A stretch of DNA of 64,000 bases from Pseudomonas sp. RIT-PI-q. GTDB taxonomy: Bacteria; Pseudomonadota; Gammaproteobacteria; Pseudomonadales; Pseudomonadaceae. Shown here piece by piece: positions 15,861 to 24,907 of this stretch; the first letter of the stretch is position 1, and every line of letters begins with the position of its first letter. A program made the position numbers and the translations under genes. The notes under the pieces are model-generated. The model searched no databases. It was not told where the DNA came from and saw only the letters and a list, made by a program, of their open reading frames with translations. The stretch covers positions 1-64,000 of the forward strand of contig NZ_LHPC01000023.1 of assembly GCF_001297125.1 (NCBI RefSeq), written 5' to 3'.

Positions 15861-17066
15861 TCACGACGCGATACTCAAAACCCACCCTGCGACCCCGCTG
15901 CCGATAACAACCAGCCACGGCGGGAGTTTCCAGAACATCAGCGAAACAAGAGCCAGTACCGCCAAACCGAAGTCTTGCGGCTTGAAAATGGCACTGGTCC
16001 ATACCGGCTGATAAAGCGCCGCCAACAGCAGGCCGACCACTGCGGCATTCACCCCGCCCAGTGCGGCCCGCGTGCGCACACTGCGGCGCAAGCGTTCCCA
16101 AAACGGCAAGGCGCCCAGGATCAACAGAAAGGACGGCGCGAAGATCGCCAGCAAGCAAATCAGGCCGCCGATCCAGCCGGTCGGGGCGAGGTTCATCGAC
16201 GCACCGAGGAACGCCGCGAACGTGAACAACGGGCCAGGCACCGCCTGCGTTGCGCCATACCCGGCAAGGAAGGCTTCATTGCTGACCCAGCCGGAGGGCA
16301 CCACCTCGGTTTGCAGCAGCGGCAGCACGACGTGACCGCCGCCGAACACCAGTGATCCGGCCCGGTAGAAGGCATCCACCATTGCCACGGTTTGATTCGC
16401 CAGCAGCTGGTTCAACAGCGGCAGGCCAATCAGCAAGGCGAAGAACAGCGACAACCAGATCGCCCCGGCCCGCTGGCTGAGGGTGATCGGCAGGGGGTCG
16501 TGCCCGGCACTCTGCTCCGGTTTGAACAGCAGGAGGCCAACACCGCCAGCGGCGACAATAACGCTGACCTGTCCCCATGCGGACGGTTCGAGCAGGGCGA
16601 CGCATGCGGCAATCAACATGATGCTGACGCGCAGCACGTCGGTGCACAGATGTCGCGCCATGCCCCATACCGCTTGCGCAACCACCGCGACGGCCACCAC
16701 TTTGAGGCCATGCAATGCGCCGGGCGCAATCGCGCTGCCGTAGTGGGCAATGCCCAGTGCAAACAGAATCAGGGCAATCGCCGACGGCAGCGTAAAACCA
16801 GCCCAGGCCGCCAGCGCGCCGCCGTATCCCGCCCGAGACATGCCCATCGCGATACCCACCTGACTGCTGGCGGGGCCGGGCAGGAATTGGCAGAGCGCCA
16901 CCAGATCCGCATAGCTGTGCTCGGTCAACCAGCGCCGTCTTGTGACGAACTCATCGCGGAAATAACCCAGGTGCGCGATAGGGCCGCCGAAAGAGGTCAG
17001 CCCGAGGCGCAGGAAAATGAGAAACACCGACCATGCGCTGCTGCGGTCATTGGCAAAGCTGGGCAT
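15861..17066 (-). CDS. chrA: Chromate transporter ChrA
   Basis: 401 residues, two homologous CHR domains. Both halves carry the family words: FLRLGLTSFGGPIAHLGYF and CQFLPGPASSQVGIAMG in the first, and GSLVFGGGHVVLPLL and ATQAVPGPLFTFAAFLGA in the second. ChrA drives chromate out across the inner membrane. The ATG at 17066 is preceded by AAGG; the frame is open further upstream. No chrB-type regulator is beside it, so natural function (chromate or sulfate-like anion) is open. Confidence 0.9.
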   Translation of the reverse strand: MPSFANDRSSAWSVFLIFLRLGLTSFGGPIAHLGYFRDEFVTRRRWLTEHSYADLVALCQFLPGPASSQVGIAMGMSRAGYGGALAAWAGFTLPSAIALILFALGIAHYGSAIAPGALHGLKVVAVAVVAQAVWGMARHLCTDVLRVSIMLIAACVALLEPSAWGQVSVIVAAGGVGLLLFKPEQSAGHDPLPITLSQRAGAIWLSLFFALLIGLPLLNQLLANQTVAMVDAFYRAGSLVFGGGHVVLPLLQTEVVPSGWVSNEAFLAGYGATQAVPGPLFTFAAFLGASMNLAPTGWIGGLICLLAIFAPSFLLILGALPFWERLRRSVRTRAALGGVNAAVVGLLLAALYQPVWTSAIFKPQDFGLAVLALVSLMFWKLPPWLVVIGSGVAGWVLSIAS

Positions 17067-17379
17067 AGGGTCGCCTTGTTGATTCGAATCGGGCTGGTTG
17101 AACAATCGAATGACGATAGCGAGTTTCGAGTGTTTCAAAAAGGCACGTGCGGCGAGATAGCGAAAGAAACGCAGGAGCCTAAGCTAATTCTAAAAAGATA
17201 TTTGTTTGTGCTTTTTAAGATCGTTTAGCTTTATGTCTCCAGAGAGTGCTGCGCTTCAAGCGTGGTGCTTTTTTTGCGTCAGGCCAACCGTTTTTGGGCA
17301 TGGCCTGAGGCTCAGCCAATTTTTCCTGCCCTGGGGCGAGCGCCGTGCCCGCATCCAGGGCTGCTTGCCGGGAGCTCCT
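17067..17379. other. Divergent intergenic region of chrA and the betaine ABC gene
   Basis: The part at 17170-17235 is noticeably A/T-rich (runs such as CTAAAAAG and TTTTTAAG) and probably holds the promoters. The frame of the ABC gene stays open through most of it, so an earlier start is possible, but the translated part looks unlike the family. Confidence 0.4.
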
Positions 17380-19476
17380 GTGACAATCATTCAAACCTCT
17401 TTGGCGACTGCCCGGATCGAGTCTTCTCAAAGGCTTGCGCAACCGTCCGACGATCCCGCAAATGAGGGTAATGTGGTGCTTGAGCTGCGAGACGTCACCA
17501 AGGCTTATTTGCGAAAAGGTTCGCGGGTGTTGCCGGCCGTCAGCAACGTCAGCTTGAAGGTGCGTCGCGGTGAGGTTCTGTGCCTGATGGGAACTTCCGG
17601 CAGCGGCAAGTCGACGTTGCTGCGGCATATCAACCGCTTGATCGAGCCCACGAGTGGCGAGGTCTTGATCGAAGGACAGGCCATCAGCGGTTTGAGCAAC
17701 AAGGCCTTGCGTGCGCTGAGATCGCGGCGCATCGGCATGGTGTTTCAACATTTTGGCCTGTTGCCTCATCGTACGGTTCTGGACAACGTCGCGTTGCCTC
17801 TGGAGTTGCGCGGCGAACCCGAGTCCGTTCGTCATGCGGCGGCATCCAGACAGTTGCAGGCGGTAGGGCTGGAGGGGTGGGGAGAGCATTATCCCCACGA
17901 ACTTTCCGGCGGTATGCAGCAACGTGTCGGGTTGGCCCGAGCCCTTGTGACGGAGCCCGATATCCTGCTGATGGACGAGCCTTTCAGCGCTCTGGATCCG
18001 ACCATCCGGCGGGATCTGCAAAGTCATTTCCTGGCCTTGGCCCGCGAGCGCGGGATCAGTACCTTGCTGGTCACGCACGATCCGGCGGAAGCCATCCGTC
18101 TTGCCGACCGTATCGCGGTGTTGCGCCAGGGGCATCTGGTGCAGCTAGGCACACCCGAACAGTTGCTTGAGCATCCGGCAGACGCGGAAGTCGCGGACTT
18201 TTTCCGCGACTGCACACCCACACCATCCTCGCCGCGCAGCTTAAACAGCGTTCGCCCGCAGACTGCCGAAAGCCAACCTCGCGAGCAGCGCTCCAGCCCC
18301 GGCTTGCGTGGCTGGCAAGCGCTTTTGCTGGGGCCGGCGGCTCTGGCGGCCCGGGGCAAGGGAGGTTTGTTCTGGCTCACGTTCGCCAGCGAACTCGCCG
18401 CATTGGCTGTCGTGAGCCAGGGCCTTGCCGACGCGTCGTGGCTGGCGGTGCTGGCGGCACTGGCGGTGTTCGCTGCCAGCCGTTTCACTGCGCTCACTTT
18501 GAGACGCCAGCCCGTGCGCCGCAATGCATCGGGTTGGGCGCTGCCGTTGGCGGTGCTGCTGGTCAGTCAGGCCCTGGTGATCTGGCGAGTCATGACCCCA
18601 GACACCAGCAACGCCTTGCTGCAGTTCCCGGCCAACCGCCAGGCGCTGCTGGTGGCAGCAGAGAGCATCGATCAGTTCATCGGCTGGTCGCAGGTGACGT
18701 TCGAAGGCGCATTTGTCGGCGTGATTGTCGCGGTACGCACGGTCATCGAAGGGATCGAAAACCTGCTGGGCTGGTTGCCGTGGCCGGTGTCGGCGCTGGC
18801 GCTGGTGTTTCTGGCCTGGCGTTCGGCCGGGCTGGCGCTAGCCCTGACCAGCAGCATGGCATTGTTGTACATCGGCCTGTTCGGTTTCTGGGAGCGGACC
18901 ATTGCCACCCTGGCACTGGTCGGTTCGTCGGTGCTGATCGCTCTGGTTATCGGCGTGCCCACCGGCATTTTGCTGGCGAAGAGACCGCTGGTACGCCGCG
19001 TGATCACGCCCTTGCTGGATGTCATGCAGACCTTGCCCACGTTTGTTTACCTGATTCCTGCCGTGGCGTTCTTCTCTGTCGGCAAGACGCCGGCCGTGAT
19101 CGCGACGGTGATTTTCGCCCTGGCGCCGATGATCCGCCTGACCTCGCTGGGCATCCAGGAAGTGCCGAAGGATGCCGTCGAGGCGGCGGTCGCGCACGGT
19201 GCCAGCCCTTGGCAAACCCTGATCAAGGTGCAGTTGCCGCTGGCTCGTCGCTCGCTGTTGCTGGGGATCAACCAGACCATCGTCATGAGTCTGTCGATGG
19301 GCGTCGTGGCTGCGCTGATCGGCGCCGGTGGCCTGGGTTATGACGTGATGACGGCGCTGCGCAACATCAAGGGCGGCGAGGGCATGCTGGCCGGCGCGGC
19401 GATCGTCCTGTGTGCGCTCATTCCGGATCGAATCATTCAATCGAGCTTGCGCAAGCAAGATCATCCGCACAACTAA
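17380..19476 (+). CDS. Fused ATPase-permease of a glycine betaine/proline-type ABC transporter
   Basis: 698 residues from a GTG at 17380 with GGAG five bases ahead. The N-terminal half is a ProV/OpuA-type ATPase: Walker [10 protein letters not shown] (71-79), signature LSGGMQQR, Walker [16 protein letters not shown] linker of about 60 residues leads to a membrane half with at least six segments ending in the permease EAA loop [18 protein letters not shown]. These are normally two proteins. It is followed 15 bases later by the binding-protein gene. The missing C-terminal CBS pair of ProV suggests no direct ionic-strength sensing in the ATPase. Confidence 0.85.
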   Translation: MTIIQTSLATARIESSQRLAQPSDDPANEGNVVLELRDVTKAYLRKGSRVLPAVSNVSLKVRRGEVLCLMGTSGSGKSTLLRHINRLIEPTSGEVLIEGQAISGLSNKALRALRSRRIGMVFQHFGLLPHRTVLDNVALPLELRGEPESVRHAAASRQLQAVGLEGWGEHYPHELSGGMQQRVGLARALVTEPDILLMDEPFSALDPTIRRDLQSHFLALARERGISTLLVTHDPAEAIRLADRIAVLRQGHLVQLGTPEQLLEHPADAEVADFFRDCTPTPSSPRSLNSVRPQTAESQPREQRSSPGLRGWQALLLGPAALAARGKGGLFWLTFASELAALAVVSQGLADASWLAVLAALAVFAASRFTALTLRRQPVRRNASGWALPLAVLLVSQALVIWRVMTPDTSNALLQFPANRQALLVAAESIDQFIGWSQVTFEGAFVGVIVAVRTVIEGIENLLGWLPWPVSALALVFLAWRSAGLALALTSSMALLYIGLFGFWERTIATLALVGSSVLIALVIGVPTGILLAKRPLVRRVITPLLDVMQTLPTFVYLIPAVAFFSVGKTPAVIATVIFALAPMIRLTSLGIQEVPKDAVEAAVAHGASPWQTLIKVQLPLARRSLLLGINQTIVMSLSMGVVAALIGAGGLGYDVMTALRNIKGGEGMLAGAAIVLCALIPDRIIQSSLRKQDHPHN

Positions 19477-19491
19477 ACAGAGAGACTTATC

Positions 19492-20541
19492 GTGAAGACA
19501 CACTTGTCGCGCACCCTGGGCGCAGCCGCGCTGCTGGCCTCGTTGATTCTTCCTGCCGCGGTCATGGCCAAGGACAAAATCGTCATTGGCGAGCAGAACT
19601 GGACGGGGGCTATTGCCATTCAGCACATCCTCGGCGAAGTGATCAAAAGCCGACTGGATGGCGATGTGTCGTATCTGGCAGGCGATGTCCCGGTGCTGTT
19701 CAGTGCCGCGGCGAAAGGCGACGGTTCGGTCGATGTGCTGACCGATATCTGGCTGCCGAATCAGTCGGCTGCCTGGGCCAAGTACGTCACGGGCGGCACC
19801 CGCTCGCTGGTCCCGAACACTCACCCCTATGCGGGGGAGCAAGGGTTTTATATTCCGGGGTATTTGCAGGACAAGTACGGGGTCAAATCCATCTACGACC
19901 TGAAAAAGCCGGAAGTGGCCAAGCTCTTTGAACCGCTGGGCGGCGGCAAGGCTCAGTTGCTGGTCGGGCCGGCAGGCTGGGAGTCGACGTACATTGGCCA
20001 GATCAAGGCCAAGGATTATGGGTTCGCCGATAAATTCGAGGCGGTTTCAACGGAAGCTTCCGTCACGTACGCCAAACTGGCCGCGGCCTACAAGGCTCAG
20101 CGCGGCGTGGTGTTCTATGCGTACACCCCGGACTGGATCTTCTCGGCGTTTGACTTGCGTCGTCTGGAAGAGCCCGCATTCGACGGTTATGCCCAGGACA
20201 ACAAGAAAGACGACCCGCTTTACAAAGCTGATGGCTGCTGGAAATTCATCAGCCCGACGGTCGACCCGGATTGGTTGAACAAGAGCCAGATTACCTGCGC
20301 CTTCCCGGACGCCAAGGTGCATGTTTTGGCCTCTGCTGCCTTGCAGAAACGCGCGCCGAAAATTGCCGAGTTCCTGCGCAATGTCGCCATCGAACCGGCG
20401 CAGCTCAACGAACTGATCCTGAAGATCGAAAAGGAAAAACTGCCGGCTGACGTCGCGGCCAAGGCGTGGGTCCAGGCGAACAGCGCCACCGTTGATCAAT
20501 GGCTTGCCGCCTCGGCGCCGAAAGTGAGTTCGAGCCAATGA
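19492..20541 (+). CDS. Periplasmic betaine-type substrate-binding protein (OpuAC domain)
   Basis: 349 residues starting at a GTG (19492) after AGAGAGAC. A signal peptide (LGAAALLASLILPAAVMA) is followed by an OpuAC/ProX-type domain: VIGEQNWTGAIAIQHIL at the mature N terminus, DVLTDIWLPNQSA, and Trp and Tyr residues (GPAGWESTYIGQ, FYAYTPDWIF) that could form an aromatic box for a quaternary amine. Its stop overlaps the next start, so transport and the methyltransferase are made together. Confidence 0.88.
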   Translation: MKTHLSRTLGAAALLASLILPAAVMAKDKIVIGEQNWTGAIAIQHILGEVIKSRLDGDVSYLAGDVPVLFSAAAKGDGSVDVLTDIWLPNQSAAWAKYVTGGTRSLVPNTHPYAGEQGFYIPGYLQDKYGVKSIYDLKKPEVAKLFEPLGGGKAQLLVGPAGWESTYIGQIKAKDYGFADKFEAVSTEASVTYAKLAAAYKAQRGVVFYAYTPDWIFSAFDLRRLEEPAFDGYAQDNKKDDPLYKADGCWKFISPTVDPDWLNKSQITCAFPDAKVHVLASAALQKRAPKIAEFLRNVAIEPAQLNELILKIEKEKLPADVAAKAWVQANSATVDQWLAASAPKVSSSQ

Positions 20542-21458
20542 GTCAAGCTTCCTTGCGTTTGCTCGATGGTGGGATGGGGCGTGAGTTGCAGCGAATCGGT
20601 GCGCCTTTTCGTCAGCCGGAATGGTCCGCGCTGGCGCTGATCGAGGCGCCGCAGTTTGTGCTTCAGGCGCATCAGGCATTCATTGAGGCCGGCGCCCGAA
20701 TCATCACCACTAACAGCTATGCGGTGGTGCCGTTTCATCTCGGTGACGAGCGCTTTGCCGAACAGGGACGCACGCTGGCCGAACGGGCTGGACGCCTGGC
20801 GCGTCAAGCTGCGTCTGACAGCACTGAGCCGGTCACGGTGGCCGGTTCGCTGCCGCCGGCATTGGGCTCCTATCGTCCGGACCTGTTCGATCACCAGCGC
20901 TCGGTCGACATCCATCGCACGCTGATTGCCGGCTTGCAGGAGCATGTCGACCTCTGGTTGGCGGAAACCCAGAGCTCCACCGCTGAAGTCCGGGCGGTGG
21001 TCGAGGCCCTGGGGGAAGATTCCCGGCCGCTGTGGGTCTCCTTTACGCTGCTTGATGAAGTCGGTGAGCCACCGCGCCTGCGATCGTCCGAGCCGGTCGC
21101 CGACGCGGTACGCGTGGCGGTCGAACTGGGGGCGAGGGCGGTGCTCTTCAATTGCAGTCAGCCGGAAGTGATGGCGGCTGCACTGACCGAGGCCCGAGCT
21201 GTCATTCAGAACCTCCATCAACCCCTTGAGCTGGGCGTGTACGCCAACGCGTTTCCTCCCGTCAGCACCGAGGCCAAGGCGAACAGCACGTTGCTGGAGA
21301 TTCGTCGTGATCTGGGCCCCGAGTCTTATTTGCACTGGTCCCGATCCTGGGTCGCGGCAGGGGCTAGTATTGTCGGCGGATGCTGCGGCATCGGGCCAGA
21401 ACACATCGAACAATTACACCGGCATCTAGTGCCGCACAGAGAGGTTGCCGGGACATGA
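20538..21458 (+). CDS. Homocysteine S-methyltransferase family protein
   Basis: 306 residues. The zinc-binding cysteines are visible: one in VLFNCSQPE and the pair in VGGCCGIGPEHI near the C terminus. The N-terminal LLDGGMGREL is the family opening. Members use S-methylmethionine, betaine or related methyl donors to make methionine. The ATGA overlaps on both sides, with a betaine-type transporter before and MsrA after, suggest that an imported methylated compound feeds methionine synthesis. The donor is inferred, not shown. Confidence 0.85.
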   Translation: MSQASLRLLDGGMGRELQRIGAPFRQPEWSALALIEAPQFVLQAHQAFIEAGARIITTNSYAVVPFHLGDERFAEQGRTLAERAGRLARQAASDSTEPVTVAGSLPPALGSYRPDLFDHQRSVDIHRTLIAGLQEHVDLWLAETQSSTAEVRAVVEALGEDSRPLWVSFTLLDEVGEPPRLRSSEPVADAVRVAVELGARAVLFNCSQPEVMAAALTEARAVIQNLHQPLELGVYANAFPPVSTEAKANSTLLEIRRDLGPESYLHWSRSWVAAGASIVGGCCGIGPEHIEQLHRHLVPHREVAGT

Positions 21459-21922
21459 GTGATCTTCAACAACACGTATTGGTTGAGCAGGCGACTTTTG
21501 GCGCCGGCTGTTTTTGGGGGGCTGAAGCGTCTTTCAGGGCGTTGCCGGGCGTGCTCGACAGTCGGGTCGGTTTTGCACGGTCGGCCAAAGGTGAGTCGGC
21601 ATTGATCGAAGTGGTGCAGGTCGACTTCGATGCCAAAGTGATTTCCTACAGCCGTCTCATCGAGCACTTCTGGACGTTGCATGACCCGACATCATTCGAT
21701 CGCCAGGGCGCGGATGTCGGGGTGAAATACCGTTCTGCGCTATTTTTCAAATCTGCTCAGCAGGCCCAGTTGGCGCTGGTCGCCAAGCAACGGCTGGATG
21801 CGTCGGGGCAGTTGGGCAAGCCGGTCGCCACCGTGATCGTGCCGCTGGGGGAATTTCAACTGGCGGAGGAGGAACATCAGCGTTATCTGGAAAAACACGG
21901 GGCAAGTAGCTGCTCACTCTGA
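21455..21922 (+). CDS. msrA: Peptide methionine sulfoxide reductase MsrA
   Basis: 155 residues; the catalytic Cys is in TFGAGCFWGAEASF. The usual GYxGG motif after it is changed: the equivalent segment reads VGFARSAKG, so this is a divergent MsrA. HFWTLHDPTSFDRQGADVG matches the conserved substrate region. A C-terminal CSL may serve as the resolving cysteine. It starts inside the stop of the methyltransferase gene (ATGA), the last gene of a four-gene operon concerned with methylated and sulfur compounds. It may be a scavenging paralogue rather than the main repair enzyme. Confidence 0.85.
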   Translation: MSDLQQHVLVEQATFGAGCFWGAEASFRALPGVLDSRVGFARSAKGESALIEVVQVDFDAKVISYSRLIEHFWTLHDPTSFDRQGADVGVKYRSALFFKSAQQAQLALVAKQRLDASGQLGKPVATVIVPLGEFQLAEEEHQRYLEKHGASSCSL

Positions 21923-21943
21923 ATGCTCACCACGACGCATACG

Positions 21944-22789
21944 TGTAGCAGCTGGCAAGTCAGCTCCGACAGGCACCACGCTGTTGTAGGAGCAAGCTTG
22001 CTCGCGAAGCAGGCAATGCGGTCTACCTGCCGGACGCCTTCGCTGGCAAGCCAGCTCCTACAGGCACCGCGCTGTTGTAGGAGCAAGCTTGCTCACGAAG
22101 CAGGCGATGCGGTCTACCTGTTGGACGTCTTCTCTGGCAAGCCAGCTCCTACAGGCACCGCGCTGTTGTAGGAGCAAGCTTGCTCGCGAAGCAGGCGATG
22201 CGGTCTACCTGCCGGACGCCTTCGCTGGCAAGCCAACTCCTACAGGCACCGCGCTGTTGTAGGAGCAAGCTTGCTCGCGAAACAGGCAATGCGGTCTACC
22301 TGCCGGACGCCTTCGCTGGCAAGCCAGCTCCGACAGGCACCACGCTGTTGTAGGAGCAAGCTTGCTCGCGAAACAGGCAATGCGGTCTACCTGCCGGACG
22401 CCTTCGCTGGCAAGCCAGCTCCTACAGGCACCGCGCTGTTGTAGGAGCAAGCTTGCTCGCGAAACAGGCAATGCGGTCTACCTGCCGGACGCCTTCGCTG
22501 GCAAGCCAGCTCCTACAGGCACCGTGCTGTTGTAGGAGCAAGCTTGCTCGCGAAACAGGCAATGCGGTCTACCTGCCGGACGCCTTCGCTGGCAAGCCAG
22601 CTCCTACAGGCACCGCGCTGTTGTAGGAGCAAGCTTGCTCGCGAAACAGGCGATGCGGTCCACCTGCCGGACGCCGTCGCTGGCAAGCCAGCTCCTACAG
22701 GCACCGCGCTGTTGTAGGAGCAAGCTTGCTCACGAAGCAGGCAATGCGGTCTACCTGTTGGACGCCTTCGCTGGCAAGCCAGCTCCTAC
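21944..22789. repeat. Nine tandem 91-bp REP-type units
   Basis: The word CTGTTGTAGGAGCAAGC begins at 21981 and recurs every 91 bases up to 22709 (nine copies). Each unit contains GAGCAAGCTTGCTC next to TCGCGAA and, inverted, TTCGCTGGCAAGCCAGCTCC. Copies differ by single bases such as GAAGCAGG/GAAACAGG and CCGGACGCC/TTGGACGCC. It fills the space between msrA and the ABC operon and could act as a terminator or a gyrase/IHF target. Confidence 0.92.
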
Positions 22790-22950
22790 GGGGTTCGTTG
22801 GCCAATTTTTTTGGTCGGTCGCCTTTTCGTCATTCGGGTTTGGGCACAAGTGTTCGTGGGGCGACAGAGATTAAGCAAGCTGTGCTCGACTGGAACATGG
22901 ACTGCCAAACGTTTTAGTCGCAACGCATTGATAGATAAGAATTTGTGTGG

Positions 22951-22966
22951 TGGCACGGAGACTGCA
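22951..22966 (+). promoter_or_regulatory. Sigma-54 (-24/-12) promoter of the liv-type operon
   Basis: TGGCACGGAGACTGCA matches the RpoN consensus TGGCACG-N4-TTGCA at all but one position; the -24 GG and -12 GC are correctly spaced. It lies 37 bases before the first ATG of the operon. Confidence 0.7.
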
Positions 22967-23003
22967 CTGTCTGTTTTCAAACAGCACTCCGAAGGATAGC
23001 CAC

Positions 23004-24095
23004 ATGATCCAGACACTGCCCCAGGCCTTGTTGCGGCAAGCCGACACCCGAGGTTCGGCCATCGCCCTGCGTTACAAGCGCCTGGGTATCTGGCACGCCC
23101 GCAGCTGGAGCGAACTGGCTCAGGATGTCAGCCGTCTCGCTGCGGCATTGCATCAGCTGGGACTCAGCCGTGGTGCGGACTTGTTGATCATCAGCCAGGC
23201 ACGTTCCGAAGCCCTGTTGCTGGCATTGGCCGCACAGTGGCTGGGTGGCAGCGTCACGTTGCTCGACCCCGAGCTCGATAACCGCCAGCTGTTGGCGAGG
23301 TTGCGACCGACCTTTGTCTTGGCTGAAGCGCTGGATGCGGTGCAGCAGGTACGCAGTATCGACAGCCAGCCACGCGTGGTGCTGTACCTGGACGGGCGAG
23401 GTGTGAACGCCAGCGAAAATCCTGGGTTGAGCGCGTTTGCCGAATTATCCGTGGGGGTAACGGCTGCCCCTCCAGCGCCTGTCACTGAAACAACGGCCAC
23501 TGCTTTTGTTTTTCACCCCACGACGGACGCTCCGGCCCAGCGTTTGAGCCACGGACAGTTGCTGGAAGGCGCACGCAAACTGGTGACGCGAGAAGCGCTG
23601 AGCGCCAACGAGGAGGCGTTGGCCGCACGGGTGTTTGCCGCCAGCGGCCAGGCGCGCTATCTGCTGGCGCCGTGGCTCAGCGCCGGCTTCTGCCTGAACT
23701 TCCCCGAGGCCTTGGCCACACGCGACACCGATCGCCGCGAGCTCGGGCCAACGCTCGTGCTGGGGACCCGCGAATCTTATGCCCGCCTTGAACACTGGGC
23801 CCGCGAACGCTTGCCGTTGCCCGGCACGCTCAGTCATCGGTTGTACCGCTGGGCGATGGTGCCGCAGGTGCACGTCTTTCGACGCTGGCTCGGCTACTGG
23901 TTGATCCGCCGGCCTTTGCTCGACGTGCTGGGCCTGAGTCGCCTGCGCGTGCCGCTGCTGGTGGGACCGGGACTGACCGAGGAAAGCGCCGAGTTCTTTG
24001 CGGCCTTGGGTATTTGCCCCGGCAACTGGCAGGAGCCATCCACCCCGCGGGTCTTGGTCGATGCGCCAAGCCACCTGATTTCTCAATCCGTCTGA
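23004..24095 (+). CDS. Degenerate, truncated AMP-binding (acyl-CoA ligase-like) protein
   Basis: 363 residues resembling only the N-terminal domain of long-chain acyl-CoA synthetases (ALRYKRLGIWHARSWSELA; LGLSRGADLLIISQARSEA). The ATP-loop that should read TSGTTGxPKG is HPTTDAPAQRLSHG (171-184), and the C-terminal lid with its catalytic Lys is absent, so adenylation is unlikely. The stop is nine bases from the next ABC gene and GAAGGA precedes the ATG, so it is still translated. Related operons, as I recall, carry a full-length ligase here; this copy may be decaying or have become a binding/regulatory protein. Confidence 0.75.
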   Translation: MIQTLPQALLRQADTRGSAIALRYKRLGIWHARSWSELAQDVSRLAAALHQLGLSRGADLLIISQARSEALLLALAAQWLGGSVTLLDPELDNRQLLARLRPTFVLAEALDAVQQVRSIDSQPRVVLYLDGRGVNASENPGLSAFAELSVGVTAAPPAPVTETTATAFVFHPTTDAPAQRLSHGQLLEGARKLVTREALSANEEALAARVFAASGQARYLLAPWLSAGFCLNFPEALATRDTDRRELGPTLVLGTRESYARLEHWARERLPLPGTLSHRLYRWAMVPQVHVFRRWLGYWLIRRPLLDVLGLSRLRVPLLVGPGLTEESAEFFAALGICPGNWQEPSTPRVLVDAPSHLISQSV

Positions 24096-24104
24096 CGAGC
24101 CCCC

Positions 24105-24905
24105 ATGAGTGCAACCACTGAATCCGAATTACTGCGGCTCGATGACATCTCCCTGTCGTTCAAGGGCGTCAAGGCCATTACCTCCATCAGCTTTGCCGTG
24201 AAGGCCGGGGAAATCTGCGCGCTGATCGGCCCCAACGGCGCGGGTAAAAGTTCGCTGCTCAACGTGATCAATGGCGTCTACCAGGCCCAGAGCGGCAGTG
24301 TCAGCTACGCCGGGCAGACGCGTCGGCGCATGCGTGCGCACCAGGCTGCGCAGCGAGGCATTGCCCGGACTTTTCAAAACATCGCGCTGTTCAAGGGCAT
24401 GAGCGTGCTCGACAACGTGCTCACCGGCCGCAACCTCAAGCGTCGCAGCAGCTGGCTCGAACAGATGTTGCGCGTGGGCCGTGCGCCTCGCGAGGACGAC
24501 GAGCAGCGTCGCCACGCCGAAAAAGTCATTGAGTTCCTGCGCATCCATCCCTGGCGTCATGTGCTGGTGGGCAAGCTGCCTTATGGCTTGCAAAAGCGTG
24601 TCGAGCTGGCCCGAGCCTTGGCCGCCGAACCGACGTTGCTGTTGCTGGATGAACCCATGGCCGGAATGAATGCAGAGGAGAAGGCTGAGATGAGCCAGTT
24701 CATCCGTGACATCAACCGTGAGTTCGGCACCACCGTGGTGCTGATCGAGCACGACATCGGTGTGGTCATGGGCCTGTGTGATCACGTGGTGGTGCTCGAT
24801 TACGGCCGCAAAATCGGCGATGGCACACCTGAGCAGGTGCGCGCGAACCCCGATGTGATCGCGGCCTATCTGGGCACACGGCGATCTCGCACGGAGCGCC
24901 ACTGA
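24105..24905 (+). CDS. ABC transporter ATPase, LivG type
   Basis: 266 residues. Walker A is GPNGAGKSS, the Q-loop segment is ARTFQNIALF, the Walker B region is LLLLDEPMAGMNAEEKAEM, and the switch His is in VVLIEHDIGVVMGLCDH. The signature reads LPYGLQKRVELARAL, the LivG/BraF variant of LSGGQ. It pairs with the second ATPase at the end of the operon to energise uptake. Confidence 0.9.
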   Translation: MSATTESELLRLDDISLSFKGVKAITSISFAVKAGEICALIGPNGAGKSSLLNVINGVYQAQSGSVSYAGQTRRRMRAHQAAQRGIARTFQNIALFKGMSVLDNVLTGRNLKRRSSWLEQMLRVGRAPREDDEQRRHAEKVIEFLRIHPWRHVLVGKLPYGLQKRVELARALAAEPTLLLLDEPMAGMNAEEKAEMSQFIRDINREFGTTVVLIEHDIGVVMGLCDHVVVLDYGRKIGDGTPEQVRANPDVIAAYLGTRRSRTERH

Positions 24906-24907
24906 GC

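Noticed and set aside
21944..22789. Possible CRISPR array
   Set aside because: The whole 91-bp unit is repeated, with no unique spacers, and the unit is built of inverted REP sequences. No cas genes are near.
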